This document shows, piece by piece, positions 17,710 through 25,161 of a stretch of DNA of 64,000 bases. A model generated the notes under the pieces. It was not told the origin of the DNA and did no database searches. It worked only from the letters and a program-made list of their open reading frames with translations. Within the stretch, counting starts at the first letter, position 1; every line of letters starts with the position of its first letter. Where the stretch lies: positions 1 through 64,000 of the forward strand of contig JBIOXV010000157.1 of assembly GCA_044869805.1 (NCBI GenBank). The letters run 5' to 3'. The position numbers were made by a program, and so were the translations under genes. The DNA comes from CAWDVR01 sp044869805 (lineage in GTDB: Bacteria; Acidobacteriota; Thermoanaerobaculia; Multivoradales; SZUA-115).

Positions 17710-19065
17710 ATGCAAACCCCGAGTTTTTCTCGCGTCGATCTTTCCCTCGAGGACCTGCCGGACCGGTGGTACAACGTGCTGCCGGACCTGCCGCGGGTTC
17801 CGGAGCCGCTGCTCGATTCCAAGACCGGCGACAAGCTCACCAACGAGTACCTGGCGCGCCTGCTGTCCACCGGCGTGGTGGCGCAGGAGACCTCCTTCGA
17901 ACGCTGGATCCCGATCCCCACGCCGGTGCTCGACGCTTACCGGCTGTGGCGGCCCACGCCCCTCTTCCGGGCGACGGAGCTCGAGCGCTACTTGGGCACG
18001 CCGGCCGAGATCTACTTCAAGTTCGAGGGCGGCAGCCCCACCGGCAGCCACAAGCTGAACTCGGCCATCGCCCAGGCCTACTACGCCCGCCTGGCGGGGG
18101 TGAAGCGCCTGATCACCGACACCGGCGCCGGCCAGTGGGGGAGCGCGCTCTCTCTCGCCGGGCAGATGTTCGGGGTCGAGGTCGAGGTCTACATGGTGCG
18201 GGCGAGCTACTTCCAGAAGCCCTACCGCCGCTACCTGATGCAGTCCTACGGCGCCAAGGTCTTCCCCAGCCCGGGCCCGCACAGCGAGTTCGGCCGCCGG
18301 CTCCTGGCCGAGCACCCGGATCACCCGGGTAGCGAGGCGACCGCGGTGAGCGAGGCCCTGGAGATGGTCTACAACGACTCCGAGGCGCGCTTCGCCATGG
18401 GCGGCTTCGGCAACCACGTGCTGCTGCACCAGACGGTGCTGGGCCTGGAGGCGCAGGAGCAGCTCGCGCGGCTCGACCGCGAGCCCGACTACGTGGTCGC
18501 CTCGCTGGGCTGCGGCAGCAACATGGGCGGCATCGGCCTGCCCTGGGTGGCGGACAAGCTCGGCGGCCGCGAGATCACCCTGCTCGCGGTCGAGCCCAAG
18601 GCCTGCCCGACGCTGACCAAGGGGACCTACCGCTACGACTTCGCGGATGCCTCGGGCACCGGTCCGATGGCCCGCACCTACACGCTGGGGCACGAGTTCG
18701 TGCCGCCACCCATCCACGCCGGAGGGCTGCGCTACCACGGCTGCGCCCCCCTGATCGGGCTGCTGCGCGACGAGGGCATCCTCGACGCGGTGGCCTACCA
18801 TCAGACCGAGATCTTCGAGGCCGGCTCGCTCTTCACCAGGCTCCAGGGCCTGCTGCCGGCGCCCGAGACCTGCCACGCCATCCGCGCCACCATCGACCTC
18901 GCCAACGAGTGCAAGCGCACGCAGAAGAAGGCGGTGATCCTCTTCTGCTACAGCGGCCACGGCCTGCTCGACCTCGAGGCCTATGGGAAATACCAGGCCG
19001 GGCAGCTCGAGGACGTGGAGACCCTGGTCGAGGCGGCCGAGGAAGCGAAGGTGGCGGTGGCCTGA
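17710..19065 (+). CDS. TrpB2-type tryptophan synthase beta-like PLP enzyme
   Basis: The 451-residue product is a fold-type II PLP enzyme. TrpB enzymes join indole and serine; the TrpB2 group may use other acceptors or phosphoserine. RPTPLFRATELE precedes GSPTGSHKLNSAIA with the PLP lysine (about K114). SLGCGSNMGGIGLP is the phosphate-binding loop, and FCYSGHGLLDLEAY closes the domain. The 60-residue N-terminal extension (LPDRWYNVLPDLP) is a TrpB2 hallmark. No trpA lies nearby. It heads a tight operon with lipid-type enzymes, its stop overlapping the next start (TGATG), so a role other than tryptophan synthesis is plausible. Confidence 0.88.
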   Translation: MQTPSFSRVDLSLEDLPDRWYNVLPDLPRVPEPLLDSKTGDKLTNEYLARLLSTGVVAQETSFERWIPIPTPVLDAYRLWRPTPLFRATELERYLGTPAEIYFKFEGGSPTGSHKLNSAIAQAYYARLAGVKRLITDTGAGQWGSALSLAGQMFGVEVEVYMVRASYFQKPYRRYLMQSYGAKVFPSPGPHSEFGRRLLAEHPDHPGSEATAVSEALEMVYNDSEARFAMGGFGNHVLLHQTVLGLEAQEQLARLDREPDYVVASLGCGSNMGGIGLPWVADKLGGREITLLAVEPKACPTLTKGTYRYDFADASGTGPMARTYTLGHEFVPPPIHAGGLRYHGCAPLIGLLRDEGILDAVAYHQTEIFEAGSLFTRLQGLLPAPETCHAIRATIDLANECKRTQKKAVILFCYSGHGLLDLEAYGKYQAGQLEDVETLVEAAEEAKVAVA

Positions 19066-20705
19066 TGCGCAGCTTCCCCCTGCTCGTCGCCGGCAGTGAC
19101 GTCGCAGGTAGCGGCTGGACCTACACGGCGCGCGCCTCCGCCTTCCTCCGCGAGCGGGACAAGACCTTCAACCGCAAGCGCCAGCTCGACCTCGGCGAGG
19201 AGCCCACGGCCGCCGACGACGAGATCATCGCCGGCCGTTGCGCCTGGGACGACGGCGAGCTCAACCAGCGGGCGCTCACCGCCGCCGCGGCGGCGGCAAA
19301 GGAGTACGGCCGCTTCCCCCTCGCCCGCCGGCGCGAGATCTTCGACCGCATCATGCAGCACATCCGCGACCACGCCGCCGGCCTGGTCGAGGTGCTGATC
19401 GCCGAGGGCCATCCCCGGCGGCTGGCGGAGTGGGAGACCGCCGGCCTGATCCGCGGCGCCGACGCGCGGACTCTCGACTGGCTCGAGCAGCAGATGCACC
19501 AGGAGTTCGCCGACGGCCTGCGCCGCGTGCGGCTGGCCCGCAAGCCCGACGGCGTAGTGTGCGTCAACCCGCCGCAGAACGCCGCGGCCTCCAACTCCGC
19601 GCTCGGCCTGTACGCGCTGTTTGCCGGCAACACGCTGGTGGTCAAGGCGCCGCGGAGCTGCCCGCTGGGCGTGATGTACCTCTACCGCGACCTGGTCGCC
19701 CCGGTGCTCGACGCCTGCGGGGCTCCGCCCGGCACCCTCAACGTGGTGAGCGGCAAGAGCCAGAAGATCACCCGCGAGTGGCTGAAGAGCGAGCTGGTGA
19801 ACGACGTGCTGTTCTTCGGCGACAGCCGCGTCGGCCTCAAGCTCGGCGCCGACTGCATCGCCGCCGGCAAGAAGCCGATCCTCGAGCTGTCGGGCAACGA
19901 CGCCCTGGTGGTGTGGCGGGACGCCGACCTCGCGGAGGCGGCCGAGGCCCTGCTCGAGGGCTTCTACGGCTCGGGCCAGATCTGCATGGTCCCCAAGCAC
20001 GCCATCGTCCATCCCGCGGTGGCGGAGGAGTTCCAGCGGCTGTTCGTGGCCCGGGCGCGGGAGCTGCGGCCCGGCTACCCCGAGGACCCGACCGTGCTGC
20101 TCTCCCCGGTGCTCAAGGCCGACCGCTTCTTCGAGCTGCTGCAGGACGCCACGGCGCAGAAGGTTTCCATGCTCACCGGCGGCCGGCGCATCGACATCGA
20201 CGGCGAGCCGGCTTACGACGGCTTCTTCTTCGAGCCCACCGTGCTGCGCGTCGACGGCCTCGAGCTGGCCGACACGCTGCGCTGCGTGCGCGAGGAGACC
20301 TTCTTCCCCCTGCTCCCCCTGGTGGTGCCCCGGCCGCGGCCCGATGCCGAGCTGATCGAGGAGATCGCGGGCTTCATGAACCGCAATCCGTACGGGCTGC
20401 GCAACTCGGTGTGGGCGAGCGACCCCGAGGTGCTCGAGGCGCTGGCGGCGCGGGTGAACAACGGCGGCCAGCTCAAGTTCAACGAGTCGCACATCGGCTT
20501 CTCGCCCTATGTGGCCACCCACGGCGGGACCGGGCTGACCGGAGGGGTGTTCGGTGAGCTCAACTACGTGGCGCTGCGCACCACCCGCCTGCAGGCGATC
20601 TGCTTCGGCCTCGGCCAGGTCGAGGAGGAGAGCCGGCGGTTCCCGGCGGGCGAAGTGGCGGTAGGCTGGGGCCCCGAGGGAGGGGCCACCTATGTCGCTG
20701 GCTGA
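19065..20705 (+). CDS. Aldehyde dehydrogenase family protein
   Basis: The ATG at 19065 overlaps the trpB2 stop. The 546-residue product is an NAD(P)-dependent aldehyde dehydrogenase. The expected acid/base Glu is in ELSGND (about E273) and the nucleophile in GSGQICMVPKH (about C307). CVNPPQNAAASNS replaces the usual Pro-Trp-Asn cofactor segment, so it belongs to an unusual subfamily, possibly acting on acyl-CoA or acyl chains. The first 90 residues (FLRERDKTFNRKRQLD) are an extension. Its neighbours activate and transfer fatty acids, so a fatty aldehyde substrate is plausible but unproven. Confidence 0.82.
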   Translation: MRSFPLLVAGSDVAGSGWTYTARASAFLRERDKTFNRKRQLDLGEEPTAADDEIIAGRCAWDDGELNQRALTAAAAAAKEYGRFPLARRREIFDRIMQHIRDHAAGLVEVLIAEGHPRRLAEWETAGLIRGADARTLDWLEQQMHQEFADGLRRVRLARKPDGVVCVNPPQNAAASNSALGLYALFAGNTLVVKAPRSCPLGVMYLYRDLVAPVLDACGAPPGTLNVVSGKSQKITREWLKSELVNDVLFFGDSRVGLKLGADCIAAGKKPILELSGNDALVVWRDADLAEAAEALLEGFYGSGQICMVPKHAIVHPAVAEEFQRLFVARARELRPGYPEDPTVLLSPVLKADRFFELLQDATAQKVSMLTGGRRIDIDGEPAYDGFFFEPTVLRVDGLELADTLRCVREETFFPLLPLVVPRPRPDAELIEEIAGFMNRNPYGLRNSVWASDPEVLEALAARVNNGGQLKFNESHIGFSPYVATHGGTGLTGGVFGELNYVALRTTRLQAICFGLGQVEEESRRFPAGEVAVGWGPEGGATYVAG

Positions 20706-21228
20706 CCCGATCACCCTGCCGCGCGCTGGCGCGGACGACCCGGTGGTGCAGAAGTTCCGCCGCCAGGTGAAGAACCCGTTCCTGATCCGCGCCTTCCTGC
20801 TGTTCAAGATGCCCCTGGGCTTCGTCGCCGGGCTGCGGGTGCGATCGATCGACACCGAGCGCTGCGCGACCACACTGGCCCCCGGCTGGCGCACCAACAA
20901 CCCCTTCCGCTCGACCTACTTCGCCGCCCTGTCGATGGCGGCCGAGCTCTCCTGTGGCGCTCTCTCGATGCTGGCCGTCCGCCTGGCGCCGGTGCCGGTG
21001 AGCATGCTGATCGTCGGCCTGCGGGCCGAGTTCGTGAAGAGGGCGACAGCCCGCGTCACCTTCACCTGCGAGGACGGCGCCAAGCTCTTCGCGGCGATCC
21101 GCGAGACGATCCAGACCGGCGAGCAGGTGCGGACCGAGGTCGAGACGGTCGGGCGGCTGGCCGACGGGACGGAGGTGGCGCGGATCACCTTCTCCTGGTC
21201 CTTCAAGCGACGGGCCGCCGCGGGCTGA
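20692..21228 (+). CDS. DUF4442 hotdog-fold (PaaI-like) protein
   Basis: The ATG at 20692 lies inside the end of the dehydrogenase gene and follows GGGAGGGG. The 178-residue product has the DUF4442 layout, with LRVRSIDTERCATTLAPGWR, NPFRSTYFAALSMAAELSCG and a C-terminal strand EVARITFSWSFKRR. These proteins share the thioesterase hotdog fold; activity on acyl-CoA is known for relatives but not shown here. The tight overlap ties it functionally to the operon. Confidence 0.82.
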   Translation: MSLADPITLPRAGADDPVVQKFRRQVKNPFLIRAFLLFKMPLGFVAGLRVRSIDTERCATTLAPGWRTNNPFRSTYFAALSMAAELSCGALSMLAVRLAPVPVSMLIVGLRAEFVKRATARVTFTCEDGAKLFAAIRETIQTGEQVRTEVETVGRLADGTEVARITFSWSFKRRAAAG

Positions 21229-21239
21229 TCCCGGCTCGC

Positions 21240-23015
21240 ATGACCACCACCATCCCCGCCCGCCTCGCCGATCACGCCCGAGAGGCCCCTGACGACCCTG
21301 CCTTGTTCCGCCGGGCCGGCGAAGGCTGGCAGGCGACGAGCTGGCGCCAGCTCGCGGGCGAGGTACGCCGGGCCGCCAAGGCCCTCCTGCACCTGGGCTT
21401 CGAGCGTGGAGACCACCTCGCGATCCTCGGCGGGAACCGCCCGGAGTGGGCGGTCAGCGCGCTGGCGGCGATGACCGCGGGCGGGGCGCCGGCCGGCATC
21501 TACACCACCAGCTCGCCCGATCAGATCGGCTACATCCTGGGCCACGCCGAGTGCCCCCTGGTGGTGGTCGAGAACCGCGAGCAGTGGGAGAAGGTGGCGC
21601 CGCTCGTCCCCGGCCTGCCGCGCCTGAAGCGGATCGTCTTGATGCAGGCCGGCGATGCGGCCGACACCCCGGGGAGCCTCTCCTGGGACGAGTTCCTGCG
21701 CCTTGGCGAGGGCGTGCCGGACGCCGACCTCGATCAGCGCCTGGCCTCGCTCTCCGGGGAAGAGGTGGCGACGCTGATCTACACCTCCGGCACCACCGGC
21801 CCGCCGAAGGCAGCCATGCTGTCGCACGCCAACCTGGTGGCGACCGCGCGCCTGGGGTTCAGCGTTTTCGGCGCCGAGCGCGGCGACCGCGCGTTCTCGT
21901 ACCTGCCGCTGGCGCACGTCGCCGAGCAGATGTTCTCCATCCACATCCCGGTGTACTTCGGCTACGCGGTGTACTACTGCGCGGCGCTGGACCGCCTCGC
22001 CGTGGACTTGCCGACGGTCCAGCCGACGATCTTCTTCGGCGTGCCGCGGGTCTTCGAGCGCATCCATGCCGCCCTGCTCGAAAAGACCCGGGACCTCTCC
22101 GGGGTCAAACGCCGGCTGCTCGACTGGACGCTGGCGACGGGGCGCAAAGTCGCGGCGGCGAAGAACCGCGGCCGGCGCCCCGGGCCCTGGCTCGCCCTGC
22201 AGCAGCGCATCACCGACCGGCTGCTAGCGGCCAAGGTGCGTACCAAGCTCGGGCTCGGCAAGGTCCGCGTCTGCGCCTGCGGCGCGGCACCGATCGCGGC
22301 CGAGGTGCTGGAGCTCTTCGCCGGTCTGGGGGTGATCCTCTACGAGGTCTACGGGCAGACCGAGGTCTGCGGGCCGACCACCTGGAACCGGCCCGGCCAC
22401 ACCCGCCTGGGCAGCGTCGGCCCCGCCCTGCCGGAGGTCGAGGTGCGGCTGGCCGAAGACGGCGAGGTCCTGGTGCGGGGCCCCAACGTGTTCCTGGGCT
22501 ACTTCAAGGACCCCGCCGCCACCGCCGAGGCGCTGCGCGACGGCTGGCTCTGCTCGGGCGACCTGGGCAGGCTCGACGAAGACGGCTTCCTCTACATCAC
22601 CGGCCGCAAGAAGGAGCTGCTGATCACCTCCAACGGCAAGAACGTGGCCCCCAACAACCTCGAGTCCCGGCTCAAGAACGCGGCGCTGATCGCCGAGGCG
22701 GTAGTGGTCGGCGATCGCCGGCACTACCTCACGGCGCTCGTCACCCTCGATCCCGAGGTCGCCGGCCGGCTCGCCGCCGAGCACCGCCTCGACGGCGACC
22801 GCGGCCACGACCAGCCGCTGTTCCAGGAGAAGGTGCAGGAGGTCGTCGACGAGGTGAACCGCGGCTTCTCCCGCGCCGAGAACATCCGCAAGTTCCGCAT
22901 CCTGCCCGGCAGCCTGACCATCGCGGCGGGTGAGCTGACTCCGACGCTGAAGGTCCGCCGCCAGGTGGTCTACGAGAAGTACTCCGGGCTGATCGACGAG
23001 ATGTACGCCGAGTGA
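21240..23015 (+). CDS. Long-chain fatty acid-CoA ligase (AMP-binding)
   Basis: The 591-residue product belongs to the ANL superfamily and should adenylate a long-chain fatty acid, then load CoA. The AMP-binding loop is LIYTSGTTGPPKAAMLSHAN, the adenine-binding motif is YEVYGQTEVCG, and the hinge and C-terminal lysine region reads GRKKELLITSNGKNVAPNNL. The extra C-terminal segment and overall size fit FadD15/AasC-type ligases. It starts 12 bases after the hotdog gene. In this operon it probably supplies acyl-CoA for the acyltransferase downstream or for reduction by the dehydrogenase. Confidence 0.92.
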   Translation: MTTTIPARLADHAREAPDDPALFRRAGEGWQATSWRQLAGEVRRAAKALLHLGFERGDHLAILGGNRPEWAVSALAAMTAGGAPAGIYTTSSPDQIGYILGHAECPLVVVENREQWEKVAPLVPGLPRLKRIVLMQAGDAADTPGSLSWDEFLRLGEGVPDADLDQRLASLSGEEVATLIYTSGTTGPPKAAMLSHANLVATARLGFSVFGAERGDRAFSYLPLAHVAEQMFSIHIPVYFGYAVYYCAALDRLAVDLPTVQPTIFFGVPRVFERIHAALLEKTRDLSGVKRRLLDWTLATGRKVAAAKNRGRRPGPWLALQQRITDRLLAAKVRTKLGLGKVRVCACGAAPIAAEVLELFAGLGVILYEVYGQTEVCGPTTWNRPGHTRLGSVGPALPEVEVRLAEDGEVLVRGPNVFLGYFKDPAATAEALRDGWLCSGDLGRLDEDGFLYITGRKKELLITSNGKNVAPNNLESRLKNAALIAEAVVVGDRRHYLTALVTLDPEVAGRLAAEHRLDGDRGHDQPLFQEKVQEVVDEVNRGFSRAENIRKFRILPGSLTIAAGELTPTLKVRRQVVYEKYSGLIDEMYAE

Positions 23016-23027
23016 CGGCCGACGCGG

Positions 23028-23774
23028 ATGAGCCGCCTCAAGCGAGAGCTTACCTACGGAGTGCTGCTGGCCGCCAAGGCGTTCAGCCACACCTTCTTCC
23101 GCACCGAGGTCGAGTGGATCGGCGGCCGGCCGGAGGACCCCTGGGAGGGCATCCGGCTGGCGGCGATCATCAACCACACCAGCCTCTACGAATGGCTCTT
23201 CGCCGCCGTGCCTCCACGCCGCTTCCTCCGCCGGCTGGCACTCGACGGCTTGCTGCCCTCCGCCGACAAGACGATGCAGCGCCCGGTGGTGGGCACCTTC
23301 TTCCAGTTCCTGGCCGGCAAGGTGGTCACCGTCACCCGCGAGCGGGACCGCACCTGGGAGGAGGTGCTGGCCAGCATCCGGCCCGAAAGCCTGGTGCTGC
23401 TCGCCCCCGAGGGCCGCATGAAGCGGGCCAACGGCCTCGACCTCTTCGGCCGGCCGATGACCATCCGCGGCGGCATCGCCGACATCCTCCAGATCCTGGG
23501 CGAGGGCCGCATGCTGCTCGCCTACAGCCAGGGCCTACACCACGTGCAGGTCCCGGGGCAGCTCGTGCCAAAGCTGTTCAAGACCCTCCGCATCTCGCTC
23601 GAGGCGCTGGAGATCGACGCCTATCTGCGTTCGCTCGGCGAGCCGCTCGGCAGCCAGGAGCTCAAGCGAGCGGTCAAGGCGGACCTCCAGCGCCGGCGGG
23701 ACCTCTACTGCCCGGAGGACGAGAGCAGCCGCCTGCGCCGGCTGCCGGCCGGAGTGGAGGAGCCCAGCTCTTGA
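23028..23774 (+). CDS. PlsC-like acyltransferase
   Basis: The 248-residue product resembles 1-acyl-glycerol-3-phosphate acyltransferases. Motif I appears as NHTSLYEW, with His followed four residues later by Glu in place of the usual Asp. Motif III is visible as LLAPEGRMKRANG. The N-terminus has an amphipathic segment (LTYGVLLAAKAFSHTFF). It starts 13 bases after the ligase stop and ends the operon. The Glu substitution suggests a distinct acceptor; the target is unknown. Confidence 0.78.
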   Translation: MSRLKRELTYGVLLAAKAFSHTFFRTEVEWIGGRPEDPWEGIRLAAIINHTSLYEWLFAAVPPRRFLRRLALDGLLPSADKTMQRPVVGTFFQFLAGKVVTVTRERDRTWEEVLASIRPESLVLLAPEGRMKRANGLDLFGRPMTIRGGIADILQILGEGRMLLAYSQGLHHVQVPGQLVPKLFKTLRISLEALEIDAYLRSLGEPLGSQELKRAVKADLQRRRDLYCPEDESSRLRRLPAGVEEPSS

Positions 23775-23836
23775 CGCGCCGCCCCTGCTGCGGCAAGCTA
23801 GCGGCAGCGGCGTCGATCCACGCCCAACCTCGTCAG

Positions 23837-23855
23837 GCCCTCCCCCAGCGAGGGC
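23837..23855 (+). terminator. Weak hairpin after the trpB2 operon
   Basis: GCCCTC and GAGGGC form 6-base arms around a CCCCAGC loop, about 60 bases past the acyltransferase stop. There is no T-tract, so this is only a candidate transcription end. Confidence 0.25.
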
Positions 23856-23971
23856 GCTCCGGAGGCAAAGGGGGGCATACTCCCGGGTCAAAAGTCACGA
23901 AGCCTTCGCACCGCCGCGTGGGCCGAGCCGCTGGGGGGCTTAGCTACCGGCGTGTACGAAGGAGATTCGTG

Positions 23972-24682
23972 ATGCCCCAGCACAAAGACCTCAAGCGCCT
24001 GACCCGTTCTCGCATGGCGAAGACGGGTGAGTCCTATACCTCCGCCCGTTCCGTGCTCCTGGCCAAGAAGGCGCGCGCGGCCGCGCCGCCGCCGGCCGCG
24101 AAGCCGGCGCAGAAACCGCTGGAGAAGCCCGACTACGCCGCCCTCGCCGGGATGAGCGACGAGGCCGTCGCCGCCAAGACCGGCTGCACCTGGGACAAGT
24201 GGGTCCGCTCCCTGGATGCCCACGACATGGCGTCCAAGCCCCACCGGGAGATCGCCGAGTTCGTCCACGAGAAGTACAAGATCCCCGGCTGGTGGGCGCA
24301 GAACGTCACCGTGGGCTACGAGCGCATCAAGGGCCTGCGCGAGAAGGGCCAACGGCGAGACGGCGGCTACGAGGCCAGCAAGAGCAAGACCGTGGCGGTG
24401 CCCGTCGCGCGGCTGTACCGCGCCTTCCGCGACAAGCGCCTGCGGGAGCGCTGGCTGCCCGGGATCGAGCTCACCGTGCGCACCGCGACCCCCGAGCGGT
24501 CAATGCGCGTCACCTGGGACGACGGCACCTCGCTCGAGATCGGGTTCTTTCCCAAGGGCGACGACAAGAGCCAGGTCGCGATCTCGCACGTGAAGCTTGC
24601 GAGCAAGGCCGACGCGGAAGCCCGCAAGGCCTTCTGGGCCGAGCGCCTCGCGGCCCTGACCGAGCTCCTGACCAGCGGCTAG
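23972..24682 (+). CDS. SRPBCC (START-like) domain protein with basic N-terminus
   Basis: The ATG at 23972 follows AAGGAGA at 7 bases (a GTG directly before it is also possible) and gives 236 residues. Residues 1-55 are basic and rich in A, K and P. The middle part (residues 65-130: GCTWDKWVRSLDAHD, EIAEFVHEKYKIPGWWAQ, VTVGYERIKGLREKG) is a conserved helical module often fused to SRPBCC domains. The last 100 residues (VAVPVARLYRAFRDKRLRER, WLPGIELTVRTATPERSMRV) are an Aha1/SRPBCC-type ligand-binding fold. The function is unknown; a DNA- or ligand-binding role is possible. Confidence 0.75.
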   Translation: MPQHKDLKRLTRSRMAKTGESYTSARSVLLAKKARAAAPPPAAKPAQKPLEKPDYAALAGMSDEAVAAKTGCTWDKWVRSLDAHDMASKPHREIAEFVHEKYKIPGWWAQNVTVGYERIKGLREKGQRRDGGYEASKSKTVAVPVARLYRAFRDKRLRERWLPGIELTVRTATPERSMRVTWDDGTSLEIGFFPKGDDKSQVAISHVKLASKADAEARKAFWAERLAALTELLTSG

Positions 24683-24778
24683 CACCTACCCGGCCGGCAC
24701 CTCTCGCCGAGTGCGCGAGGTGCCGGCCCGTGTGTCCTCGGTAGCTCAGGGACTAGAATCCGCCCAGGAGGCACCGCC

Positions 24779-24985
24779 ATGCGCAGAGTCTTCACGCTCG
24801 AGTACTGGCCTGATTCAAGCGGTTTCGTAGGCCGGCTGCAGGAAGTGCCCGGGGTGTTCAGCCAGGGCGACACGCTCTCCGAGCTCGAAGAGAACATCCG
24901 CGATGCGTATCACTTAGTCCTCGAGGACGATCTGGAAAACCCGCGCGCGGACGCGCAGGTGAAGCAGATCGAGGTCGAGGTTTGA
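24779..24985 (+). CDS. hicB: HicB-family antitoxin
   Basis: The ATG follows AGGAGG at 6 bases. The 68-residue product has the HicB fold signature: FTLEYWPDSSGFVGRLQEVP, then GVFSQGDTLSELEENIRDAY and LVLEDDL. It probably neutralises HicA and may autoregulate. It lacks the extra C-terminal DNA-binding domain seen in longer HicB proteins. A TAGAAT box (24754-24759) may be its minus-10 element. The hicA start overlaps its stop. Confidence 0.88.
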   Translation: MRRVFTLEYWPDSSGFVGRLQEVPGVFSQGDTLSELEENIRDAYHLVLEDDLENPRADAQVKQIEVEV

Positions 24986-25161
24986 AGCGCAGCGAGCTTC
25001 TGCGAGAGCTCCATCGCGCCGGCTGCCATCTGCACCGCCATGGTGGGCGACACGACCTCTACCTGAACCCGACGAACGGCAAGAAGGCGCCGATCCCTCG
25101 CCACAACGAGATCAAGAACAGTCTCTGCGAGCTGATCCGCAAGCAGCTCGGCCTGGCTTGA
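24982..25161 (+). CDS. hicA: HicA-family mRNA interferase toxin
   Basis: This 59-residue gene starts at a TTG that overlaps the hicB stop (TTGA). It has the HicA double-stranded RNA-binding-like fold: LLRELHRAGCHLHRHG, GGRHDLYLNP with the conserved His at 24, GKKAPIPRHNEIKNSL, then LIRKQLGLA. HicA cleaves mRNA when the antitoxin is lost. Here the antitoxin gene comes first, the reverse of the classical order. The 3-prime end overlaps the convergent hydrolase gene by 50 bases. Confidence 0.9.
   Translation: MKRSELLRELHRAGCHLHRHGGRHDLYLNPTNGKKAPIPRHNEIKNSLCELIRKQLGLA

Noticed and set aside
24739..24762. tRNA-like GGTAGCTCAG followed by a GAATCC-like string
   Set aside because: The A-box and B-box look-alikes are only a few bases apart and no cloverleaf can form; the stretch is the leader of hicB.
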